From: Lachnospiraceae bacterium
Lineage (GTDB): Bacteria > Bacillota_A > Clostridia > Lachnospirales > Lachnospiraceae
Assembly (NCBI GenBank): GCA_017634255.1
Contig: JAGBNT010000104.1
Coordinates: 1-11,032, forward strand
Length of the DNA: 11,032 bases
Direction of reading: 5' to 3'
Shown: piece by piece, positions 1-5,185 of the stretch
How the letters are laid out: each line of letters starts with the position of its first letter
How positions within the stretch are numbered: the stretch's first letter is position 1
Position numbers and translations under genes: made by a program
The notes under the pieces: model-generated
Databases searched by the model: none
What the model saw: the letters and a program-made list of their open reading frames with translations, nothing else
Told to the model about the DNA's origin: nothing

Positions 1-141
1 GATAAGATCGTGGATATGAAGCTAAAGGACGGCAATGTGGTAAGGCTTGTCGTCGAATACGGAGAGGATGAGTTCTACGGACAGATGGTGGACAATACGC
101 CTATCGAGGAGGTGTTTGAAGAGGTCTGGTTCGCAGGCTGA
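1..141 (+). CDS. 3' end of an unrecognised protein (5' end outside window)
   Basis: Frame 1 is open from the first base to a TGA at 139-141 and gives the last 46 residues of a protein. The tail is acidic (several Glu/Asp pairs), reads like alternating beta-strand and loop, and ends in EEVWFAG. I do not recognise the family, and no catalytic motif or membrane segment is visible. It lies upstream of the Feo locus on the same strand. A GC-rich hairpin starts 33 bases after the stop and a separate promoter precedes feoA, so it is probably not part of the iron operon. That it is a real coding end is inferred from the open frame, codon use like the neighbours, and the following terminator-like hairpin. 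Confidence 0.6.
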   Translation, partial: DKIVDMKLKDGNVVRLVVEYGEDEFYGQMVDNTPIEEVFEEVWFAG

Positions 142-174
142 TAAAATTTCTCAAAAAAGACTTGCGTATTTAAG

Positions 175-202
175 GGGGCTGTCGCAATAGCGCGACAGCC
201 CC
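175..202 (+). terminator. GC-rich hairpin after the upstream gene, probable terminator
   Basis: GGGGCTGTCGC (175-185) pairs perfectly with GCGACAGCCCC (192-202) around a 6-base loop. The 11-bp stem is strong, but the bases after it (GGTATTGTTAG) are not a clean T run, so intrinsic termination may be inefficient. It separates the upstream gene from the Feo promoter. Confidence 0.55.
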
Positions 203-208
203 GGTATT

Positions 209-224
209 GTTAGCGAAAGTTAAC
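209..224. promoter_or_regulatory. Palindrome 1 upstream of the feo promoter, candidate operator
   Basis: GTTAGCGAAAGTTAAC is an imperfect dyad of the form GTTAn-N6-nTAAC. It matches the perfect palindrome at 624-639 at 13 of 16 positions. It ends 19 bases upstream of the -35 box of the feo promoter. It also sits inside a wider dyad, CCGGT (201-205) with ACCGG (223-227). A metal-responsive regulator of the DtxR/MntR type is the likeliest binder given the GTTAG/CTAAC half-sites and the Feo context, but the 6-bp gap differs from the classic DtxR box. Confidence 0.45.
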
Positions 225-242
225 CGGTGTGCAAAATTTTAC

Positions 243-271
243 TTGACTTTTACGTGATTAAAGCCTATATT
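243..271 (+). promoter_or_regulatory. Sigma-A-type promoter of the feo operon
   Basis: TTGACT (243-248) and TATATT (266-271) are separated by exactly 17 bases, close to the TTGACA-17-TATAAT consensus. The predicted start of transcription, around 278, falls just before palindrome 2 (280-295). A repressor bound there would block initiation or early elongation. Confidence 0.75.
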
Positions 272-279
272 TAGGATGA

Positions 280-295
280 GTTAGGCGAAACTAAC
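280..295. promoter_or_regulatory. Palindrome 2 at the feo transcription start, candidate operator
   Basis: GTTAGGCGAAACTAAC is a dyad with perfect 5-bp arms, GTTAG and CTAAC, around 6 bases. It lies immediately downstream of the -10 box and upstream of the feoA1 ribosome binding site (AAAAGGAGGG, 303-312), the classic position for a repressor operator. It shares arms and spacing with the palindromes at 209 and 624. Confidence 0.55.
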
Positions 296-319
296 AAAAT
301 GTAAAAGGAGGGAGTTAAT

Positions 320-595
320 ATGCTGCCACTTACATTAGCTGATTCAGGACAGATATTTACAGTTTCCAAGGTCAATGGAAAAGAAGATACCAAAAAGCAT
401 CTCGAGGATTTAGGCTTAGTCGCAGGAACCGAAGTGGAGGTAGTCAGTGCACAGTCGGGAAATCTTATCATTAAGGTTAAGGGTTCAAGGCTTGCGATAA
501 CCTCTCAGCTTGCTCAAAGGATAATGGTGGAAGCGTCTTTGGGGCATGCTGTGGCTACTGCGGAAAAGGGAGAGGAGATAATTAAGGCTGTTTGA
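320..595 (+). CDS. feoA: FeoA-family ferrous iron transport accessory protein (first copy)
   Basis: This 91-residue protein has the FeoA SH3-like beta-barrel pattern: an N-terminal strand (LPLTLADSGQ), the segment KKHLEDLGLVAGTEVEVV (about residues 25-42) typical of FeoA, then NLIIKVKGSRLAIT (about 48-61). FeoA proteins are small cytoplasmic partners of FeoB thought to influence its GTPase or transport activity. The copy is longer than the second one because of an Ala/Glu-rich C-terminal tail of about 20 residues. The ATG at 320 follows AAAAGGAGGG at good spacing, and the gene is first behind the 243-271 promoter. No signal peptide or membrane segment is seen. The family call is secure; the specific role of this copy versus the second is unknown. 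Confidence 0.88.
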   Translation: MLPLTLADSGQIFTVSKVNGKEDTKKHLEDLGLVAGTEVEVVSAQSGNLIIKVKGSRLAITSQLAQRIMVEASLGHAVATAEKGEEIIKAV

Positions 596-623
596 AATAT
601 AACGGTCTTTTTTATGTCGCTGT

Positions 624-639
624 GTTAGCTTAAGCTAAC
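624..639. promoter_or_regulatory. Palindrome 3, perfect 16-bp dyad between the feoA genes
   Basis: GTTAGCTTAAGCTAAC is its own reverse complement across all 16 bases. It is the best-formed member of the group of four and serves as the reference for the others. It lies in the 100-base gap between the two feoA genes and is followed exactly 21 bases later by a related dyad. This suggests a second regulated start, or tandem dimers bound on one face of the helix. Confidence 0.5.
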
Positions 640-644
640 TTACG

Positions 645-660
645 GCTTGCCTAAGCAAAC
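645..660. promoter_or_regulatory. Palindrome 4, diverged dyad next to palindrome 3
   Basis: GCTTGCCTAAGCAAAC matches the perfect palindrome at 624-639 at 12 of 16 positions and has the same centre (nnAAGC). Its first base is 21 bases after the first base of palindrome 3, two turns of B-DNA. Its TTGCCTAAG core also resembles manganese-regulator (MntR) boxes, which is compatible with a DtxR/MntR-type binder. Any promoter here would be weak: the best guess is TTGCCT (647-652) with CATATA (671-676). Confidence 0.35.
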
Positions 661-695
661 CAAAACGCAGCATATAGAGTTTAAGGAGGAAAATT

Positions 696-917
696 ATGAA
701 AACGTTAAGAGATGTTCCGGTGGGTTCCAGAACCAAAGTGGTAAAGCTTCACGGCGAAGGACCCGTTAAGCGCCGTATCATGGATATGGGGATCACAAAA
801 GGTGTGGAGATATTTGTCCGCAAGGTGGCTCCCCTGGGCGATCCGATGGAGCTCAATATTCGGGATTATGAGCTTTCGGTTCGTAAGGCAGACGCAGAAA
901 TGATAGAGGTTGAATAA
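696..917 (+). CDS. feoA: FeoA-family ferrous iron transport accessory protein (second copy)
   Basis: A compact 73-residue FeoA of ordinary length. It opens with the family hallmark LRDVPVGSRTKVVKL, continues with GPVKRRIMDMGITKGVEIFV (about residues 23-42; the RRxxDMGITxG motif is diagnostic) and PLGDPMELNIRDYELSVRK. It is expected to be a cytoplasmic SH3-like protein that binds or modulates FeoB. The ATG at 696 follows AAGGAGG (683-689). The gene ends 60 bases before the feoB start, with a UUCG-capped hairpin between them. Of the two copies this is the closer match to canonical FeoA, and it sits directly beside feoB, so it is the better candidate for the core partner. Confidence 0.93.
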   Translation: MKTLRDVPVGSRTKVVKLHGEGPVKRRIMDMGITKGVEIFVRKVAPLGDPMELNIRDYELSVRKADAEMIEVE

Positions 918-919
918 CT

Positions 920-941
920 GGGAAATCCTTCGGGATTTCTC
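920..941 (+). promoter_or_regulatory. UUCG-capped hairpin between feoA2 and feoB
   Basis: GGGAAATCC (920-928), loop TTCG, GGATTTCTC (933-941): a 9-bp stem with one G-U pair and a stable UUCG tetraloop. It begins three bases after the feoA2 stop codon. No T run follows, so it is more likely an RNA-stability or processing element that sets the ratio of FeoA to FeoB than a terminator. This role is inference. Confidence 0.4.
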
Positions 942-965
942 TTCATGTACCGCGAAAAGCGGCTG

Positions 966-972
966 AAAGGAG
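966..972 (+). promoter_or_regulatory. Ribosome binding site that fixes the feoB start
   Basis: AAAGGAG lies five bases before the ATG at 978. The frame is also open from an ATG at 945, but that codon has no purine-rich site and sits directly behind the hairpin at 920-941. The protein from 978 begins MGIKIALAGNPNCGKT, where FeoB proteins normally begin. Confidence 0.8.
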
Positions 973-977
973 AAAAA

Positions 978-3266
978 ATGGGAATTAAAATTGCATTGGC
1001 AGGAAATCCTAACTGCGGAAAGACGACGCTATTCAATGCCCTGACCGGTTCTAATCAGTATGTGGGGAACTGGCCCGGAGTTACGGTAGAAAAGAAGGAA
1101 GGTACGCTTAAGGGAAATAAGGAGGTAGTGATCCAGGATCTTCCCGGTATCTATTCCCTTTCACCCTATACGCTGGAGGAGGTTGTATCCCGCCAGTATC
1201 TCGTTAATGAAAAGCCCGATGCCATCCTTAACATAGTAGACGGCACAAATATAGAGCGTAATCTGTATCTTTCGACGCAGCTTATAGAGCTCGGCATACC
1301 GGTGGTCATAGCCGTAAATATGATGGATCTGGTGCGTAAAAACGGAGATACCATAGATATCAAGGCTCTTGGAGAGAAGCTCGGCTGCGAGGCTATAGAG
1401 ATAAGCGCTCTAAAGAATGAAGGAAATATGGAAGCCGCTGAGCTTGCAGTAAGGGCTGCAGAGAGCAAAAGAACGGTAAAGGCTCCCGTTGCATTTGAAG
1501 ATGGGGTGGAAAAGGCTGTGACCGCAATAGAGGAGAAGCTTTCGGGAAAAGTGGATGAAAAGCTTCTTCGCTGGTATGCCATCAAGGTTTTTGAAAGAGA
1601 TCCCAAGGCTCTTGAAGGCTTAAATCTTAAAAATGAGTCGGCGGAAATCGAGAAGATAATCTCCGAATGTGAGAAGAGTATGGACGATGATTCAGAGAGC
1701 ATTATCACAAATCAGAGATATAACTACATTACAGGAGTTACCTCCAAGGCTGTAAAGAAGGCAAAGAGCATCGGAGAGCTTACCACCTCGGATAAGATAG
1801 ACAAGATCGTTACCAACAGGATATTGGGACTGCCCATCTTTGTAGTGGTAATGTTCCTTATCTACGCAATAGCAATGGGAGGCTGGGCTGTTTCGATCGG
1901 TACTGCGGCAACAGATTTCACCAATGACGTCATCTTCGGTGAATGGGTTCCGGGTCTCTTCGATTCGATCCTCACCGGTCTCGGTATTCAGGAAGGCACA
2001 TGGCTCTACGGGCTCGTTCAGGACGGTATCGTTGCCGGTGTCGGAGCGGTCATAGGCTTTGTACCCCAGATGCTGGTGCTCTTCCTCCTGCTTTCAATAT
2101 TGGAGGATGTAGGCTACATGGCCCGTGTGGCTTTCGTAATGGACAGGATCTTCCGTCAGTTCGGACTTTCCGGAAAATCCTTTGTGCCCTGCCTTGTGGC
2201 TACCGGCTGCGGAGTTCCCGGCGTAATGGCATCCAGGACAATTGAAAATGACCGCGACAGAAAGCTTACGGTAATGACCACGACCTTCATGCCCTGCGGA
2301 GCAAAGCTTCCCATTATAGGACTTATCGCGGGAGCTGTTTTCGGAGGCTCGCCTCTTATCGCAGTCAGTGCATACTTTATCGGAATAGGCTCAATAATTC
2401 TTTCCGGTATAATCCTAAAGAAATTCAGGACGTTCGCCGGAGAGCCCGCACCTTTCGTAATGGAGCTTCCTCCCTACCATGTTCCTGCAGCAGCCAACGT
2501 GCTCAGGGCAACCTGGGAGAGGGGCTGGTCCTTCATCAAGAGGGCAGGCAGCGTTATCCTGGTTTCTTCGATAATAATCTGGTTCCTGAGCAACTTCGGT
2601 ACAGTTAACGGACGCTTCGGAATGGTAAACAATTTATATGAGGATGAAACTGTAGCTACAGAAGAGTATGTAAACACCGTCGCGCAGAAGATGAACATTT
2701 CTGCAGAAGAGGTAACACCTATGGACGATTCGATGCTTGCCTCCGTAGGAAATGCGCTCTCCTTCGTGTTCAGACCTTTGGGCTTCGGAAGCTGGAGACC
2801 TGCAGTTGCTACGATAACAGGACTCGTGGCTAAGGAAGAGGTTGTTGGAACCTTCGGCGTACTTTATAATTATGACGATAAGGGCGGCGAGGATGAGCTT
2901 GGAGAAGAGGGAGAGCAGATATGGGACAGAGTAGCTGCCGATTACACAGCTGCCGCTGCCTTTGCCTTCATGGTATTTAACCTCTTATGCGCACCCTGCT
3001 TTGCGGCTATCGGAGCAATAAAGAGGGAGATGAACAATTCGAAGTGGACCTGGGCGGCTATCGGGTATATGACTATCTGGGCATATGCGCTCGCATTTAT
3101 CGCCTATAATGTAGGAGGATTTTTCGCCGGAGAAGTAGCGCTCGGCATAGGACCGGTGCTCGGCTTCGTTTTGATCGCGCTTATCATCTACCTTATCGTC
3201 CGCAAGGGTTATCAGCCCCAGGAGGGACACCGCACGATCACTTCGGTTGATGCAGCGAATGCGTAA
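978..3266 (+). CDS. feoB: FeoB ferrous iron transporter (GTPase and permease)
   Basis: FeoB imports Fe(II) across the cytoplasmic membrane. The 762-residue protein has the full architecture. The N-terminal G domain shows G1 GNPNCGKT (9-16), switch region NWPGVTVEKKEG (31-42), G3 DLPG (54-57), G4 NMMD (114-117) and G5 SALK (143-146), followed by the helical regulatory domain to about residue 270. The membrane part starts near 283 and has the Gate motifs GYMARVAFVMDR (379-390), the Cys-containing CLVATGCGVPGVMASR (405-420) and TFMPCGAKLP (436-445), and a second Gate around 595-680 with LVAKEEVVGTFG and LLCAPCFAAIGA. The last membrane helix is near 725-741. Length and motifs are normal and nothing appears broken. 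It is third in the feo operon and is followed 66 bases later by its Cys-rich partner. Confidence 0.97.
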   Translation: MGIKIALAGNPNCGKTTLFNALTGSNQYVGNWPGVTVEKKEGTLKGNKEVVIQDLPGIYSLSPYTLEEVVSRQYLVNEKPDAILNIVDGTNIERNLYLSTQLIELGIPVVIAVNMMDLVRKNGDTIDIKALGEKLGCEAIEISALKNEGNMEAAELAVRAAESKRTVKAPVAFEDGVEKAVTAIEEKLSGKVDEKLLRWYAIKVFERDPKALEGLNLKNESAEIEKIISECEKSMDDDSESIITNQRYNYITGVTSKAVKKAKSIGELTTSDKIDKIVTNRILGLPIFVVVMFLIYAIAMGGWAVSIGTAATDFTNDVIFGEWVPGLFDSILTGLGIQEGTWLYGLVQDGIVAGVGAVIGFVPQMLVLFLLLSILEDVGYMARVAFVMDRIFRQFGLSGKSFVPCLVATGCGVPGVMASRTIENDRDRKLTVMTTTFMPCGAKLPIIGLIAGAVFGGSPLIAVSAYFIGIGSIILSGIILKKFRTFAGEPAPFVMELPPYHVPAAANVLRATWERGWSFIKRAGSVILVSSIIIWFLSNFGTVNGRFGMVNNLYEDETVATEEYVNTVAQKMNISAEEVTPMDDSMLASVGNALSFVFRPLGFGSWRPAVATITGLVAKEEVVGTFGVLYNYDDKGGEDELGEEGEQIWDRVAADYTAAAAFAFMVFNLLCAPCFAAIGAIKREMNNSKWTWAAIGYMTIWAYALAFIAYNVGGFFAGEVALGIGPVLGFVLIALIIYLIVRKGYQPQEGHRTITSVDAANA

Positions 3267-3332
3267 AACGTATATTAAACGCACTTTCTTTACGCAAGAA
3301 TAAAAATGTAATTTTAACAAAGGAGCTTATCC

Positions 3333-3560
3333 ATGCCTTCGATCTTAGGACATATAATAGTAATAGCGTTACTTGCGGTTATCGTCTTTTTGTGTATGCG
3401 AAATATCATCCGTGACCTTTCCCATGAGCTAAACGGCGGCGGCTGCGGAGGCTGCGGCGGTTCCTGCTCTGGCTGCTGCTCCTCCTGTTCAAAGGGAAGG
3501 AGCGCCCATCAGGCAAAGACAGGTGGCGAGGCTGACGGAGGCAGGAGATCAGATGTATAA
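3333..3560 (+). CDS. FeoB-associated Cys-rich membrane protein
   Basis: A 75-residue protein with one membrane helix (about residues 6-22, IIVIALLAVIVFLCM), a short basic/acidic linker, and then a Gly/Cys cluster with Cys at 38, 41, 45, 48, 49 and 52. The tail is polar and basic. This layout matches the FeoB-associated Cys-rich membrane protein family found after feoB in anaerobic Firmicutes. It occupies the position of FeoC in Proteobacteria but is not homologous in appearance. The cluster could bind Fe(II) or sense metal or redox state, but the family's mechanism is not established. The ATG at 3333 follows AAAGGAG (3319-3325). Its 3' end overlaps the start of the next gene by 8 bases. Confidence 0.85.
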   Translation: MPSILGHIIVIALLAVIVFLCMRNIIRDLSHELNGGGCGGCGGSCSGCCSSCSKGRSAHQAKTGGEADGGRRSDV

Positions 3561-3807
3561 GACGACAGTGAGTGTCGAGGGAATGATGTGCTCCATGTGC
3601 GAGGCACATATAAACGAAGCTATTAGAAAGGCATTTCCCCAAGCAAGGAAAGTAAAGAGCTCCCACACAAAAGGTATATCAAGCTTTATAAGCGAGGAGG
3701 AGGCAGATAAGGCGAAGCTGGCGGAGGCAATAGAAGCGACGGGTTACCAGTTTATTTCCGCCGCCTCAGAGCCTTACGAAAAAAAGAAGTTGTTCGGGAT
3801 ATTTTAA
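3553..3807 (+). CDS. Small HMA-domain (heavy-metal-associated) protein
   Basis: This 84-residue protein has a ferredoxin-like HMA fold. Strand 1 (YKTTVSVEGM) leads to the metal-binding loop MCSMC (residues 12-16, the MxCxxC motif), followed by the helix EAHINEAIRKAF, strand KVKSSHTKGISSFI, and helix EEADKAKLAEAIEATGYQF. The charged tail is EPYEKKKLFGIF. Such proteins carry Cu(I) or other soft metals, or act as metallochaperones or sensors. Placed at the end of a feo operon it may deliver or scavenge metal for the Fe system, but this is inference. The start at 3553 is chosen because AGGAG (3543-3547) lies five bases upstream; ATGTATAA overlaps the previous stop, indicating translational coupling. 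An upstream in-frame start at 3523 is less convincing. Confidence 0.82.
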   Translation: MYKTTVSVEGMMCSMCEAHINEAIRKAFPQARKVKSSHTKGISSFISEEEADKAKLAEAIEATGYQFISAASEPYEKKKLFGIF

Positions 3808-3881
3808 TGTCGTTCACTATAGTTTAAGGGAATGCCCGTGAGACTGTCCGAAAACGCTTTGCCCAAGATGTGCATCAACGA

Positions 3882-5054
3882 TTAAGGGTGGAGACGAGCT
3901 ATCCCCTCCTTAAGCCGCTGCAGCGCTTCCTTGAGCTGGGAGCGGGGGCAGGCTACATTGAGGCGAAGGAAGGCTCCCGAGCGCTCGCCGTAGTCTGCTC
4001 CGGGGCTGAAATAGACTCCGGCGTTTTTCCTTAGACGGGAGGACAGCTCCCGGCTCATTAAGTTTAAAGAGGATACGTCCAGCCATAAAAGGTAGGTGGC
4101 TTCGCCCTTTACCAGATGCAGCCCGGGCAGCTCTTTTTCCACAAATTCAGCGGTGAACTTACGATTTTCAGATATATATTCACAAAGCTCATCAAGCCAG
4201 TCTCCGCCCTCATTAAATGCCGCAATGGCGGCGGGGCAGGAGAGGATGTTGGGCTCGTCTATCTCATCCCTTGATAGTCCTTCGAAGATCCTTTTACGAA
4301 GGTCAGTATTAGGTACCATTACCGCCGCGCTCTTTATCCCGGCGAGATTAAAGGCCTTCGTGGGAGCGATGCAGGTCACACTTAAGGTTCTGCATATATT
4401 AGAGACCCCGGCAAAGGGCACGTAGCTGCAGCCGGGCTCTGTAATGTCACAGTGTATCTCATCGGAGAGTACGACGACGTTATGCTTCTTTGCAAGCTCT
4501 CCTATGCGGGAGAGAGTTTCGGCATCCCATATCTTTCCGACGGGGTTTTGAGGGTTACTGAGTATCATAAGCGGAGTATCGGGATCCGCCATCTTTTCCT
4601 CCAGATCCTTAAAATCAATTTCATAGGCGCCGTCCCTGTAGACCAGGGGGCTTTCGAAAACGATTCTCGAATTGTTCCTTATGGAGTTATAAAAATGGTT
4701 GTAGACAGGGGGCTGCAAAAGCACCTTCTGTCCGGGTTCGCTTAAACTTTTTACTATGCTGGAAAGGGCGGGGATCACGCCGTAGCAGAAGGTCAGCCAC
4801 TCCTTTTCCATGGTAAAGCCGTGGCGGGTCTTCCACCAGTTTATGTAGGATAAGTACCATTCGTCGGGAATACGTATGTAGCCGTATACCGGGTGAGAAA
4901 GCCTTTTTTCAAGGGCATTGATTATCTCCGGAGCCGCCTTGAAATCCATGTCGGCAACCCACATGGGTATCTCATTTTCTCCTATAGCCCATTTAAAGGA
5001 ATCGCTGCCCCTGCGCTCCACAGGTGTATCGAAATCATATTTTCCCTCTGTCAT
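3882..5054 (-). CDS. MalY/PatB-type PLP-dependent aminotransferase / cystathionine beta-lyase
   Basis: A 390-residue fold-type I PLP enzyme of the MalY/PatB group. It opens with the group's signature YDFDTPVERRGSDSFKW and MWVADMDF (31-38), then YGYIRIPDE (58-66). The active-site elements are SNPQNPVG (166-173), SDEIH (197-201, with the cofactor-binding Asp) and APTKAFNLAGIK (230-241), whose Lys233 should form the PLP Schiff base. The C-terminal FLRLNVACP (362-370) supplies the carboxylate-binding Arg. Members cleave cystathionine or cysteine to pyruvate, ammonia and a thiol; some transaminate or act as regulators, so the exact substrate is open. The ATG at 5054 (minus strand) is preceded by GAGGG at about 9 bases. 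The gene is convergent with the Feo block and divergent from the chemoreceptor gene, and looks monocistronic. No S-box or T-box leader is evident. Confidence 0.88.
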   Translation of the reverse strand: MTEGKYDFDTPVERRGSDSFKWAIGENEIPMWVADMDFKAAPEIINALEKRLSHPVYGYIRIPDEWYLSYINWWKTRHGFTMEKEWLTFCYGVIPALSSIVKSLSEPGQKVLLQPPVYNHFYNSIRNNSRIVFESPLVYRDGAYEIDFKDLEEKMADPDTPLMILSNPQNPVGKIWDAETLSRIGELAKKHNVVVLSDEIHCDITEPGCSYVPFAGVSNICRTLSVTCIAPTKAFNLAGIKSAAVMVPNTDLRKRIFEGLSRDEIDEPNILSCPAAIAAFNEGGDWLDELCEYISENRKFTAEFVEKELPGLHLVKGEATYLLWLDVSSLNLMSRELSSRLRKNAGVYFSPGADYGERSGAFLRLNVACPRSQLKEALQRLKEGIARLHP

Positions 5055-5067
5055 CTGTCTGTCCCTC

Positions 5068-5100
5068 TTATGGTTTAGTTTTTTGCTCAGTTTACCATAA
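5068..5100. repeat. 7-bp inverted repeat in the PatB/chemoreceptor intergenic region
   Basis: TTATGGT (5068-5074) and ACCATAA (5094-5100) are perfect complements 19 bases apart. The repeat lies just upstream of the PLP-enzyme start, in its leader or promoter region, and also upstream of the chemoreceptor promoter. It may be an operator or a leader hairpin; no function is demonstrated. Confidence 0.35.
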
Positions 5101-5104
5101 AAAC

Positions 5105-5133
5105 TTTATAAATATATACATTTCTGCTATAAT
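5105..5133 (+). promoter_or_regulatory. Probable promoter of the chemoreceptor gene
   Basis: TATAAT (5128-5133) is a perfect -10 box preceded by TG at 5125-5126 (extended -10). At 17 bases upstream lies TTTATA (5105-5110), a weak -35. No motif resembling the motility sigma factor consensus was seen, so expression is probably housekeeping-sigma driven. Confidence 0.6.
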
Positions 5134-5185
5134 TTATATTAATTGCACATAAACCCAACTCGCACACTAAAAAAGGAGAATTTTG

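Noticed and set aside
596..695. Possible riboswitch or small gene between the feoA copies
   Set aside because: The structure visible is palindromic DNA-type symmetry (two 16-bp dyads), better explained as operators; no small coding frame with a ribosome site was found.
945..977. Upstream in-frame ATG for feoB, adding 11 residues
   Set aside because: It has no ribosome binding site and lies four bases after a hairpin; the ATG at 978 has AAAGGAG at ideal spacing and gives the usual FeoB N-terminus.
1166..1708. Long open frame on the minus strand inside feoB (180 codons)
   Set aside because: It lies opposite the well-supported G domain of feoB, its translation is Ser/Phe/Ile-rich with no recognisable motif, and it is a typical shadow of a real gene.
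1943..2245. Plus-strand 100-codon frame inside feoB
   Set aside because: It overlaps the conserved membrane core of FeoB in another frame, and its Arg/Gly/Cys-rich product resembles no protein family.
3523..3552. Upstream in-frame start for the HMA protein, adding 10 residues
   Set aside because: The extra residues lie before the first strand of the HMA fold, and the later ATG has a better ribosome site and couples to the preceding stop.
3808..3881. Possible terminator between the convergent HMA and PLP-enzyme genes
   Set aside because: I could find no stem of useful length with a T run in this 74-base gap, so none is called.
5183..5185. TTG start one codon before the chemoreceptor ATG
   Set aside because: It is only four bases from the ribosome binding site, while the ATG at 5186 has normal spacing.
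5055..5185. Possible SAM (S-box) or T-box leader for the PatB-type gene
   Set aside because: The gap is only about 130 bases, shared with the chemoreceptor promoter, and shows none of the conserved cores of these riboswitches.
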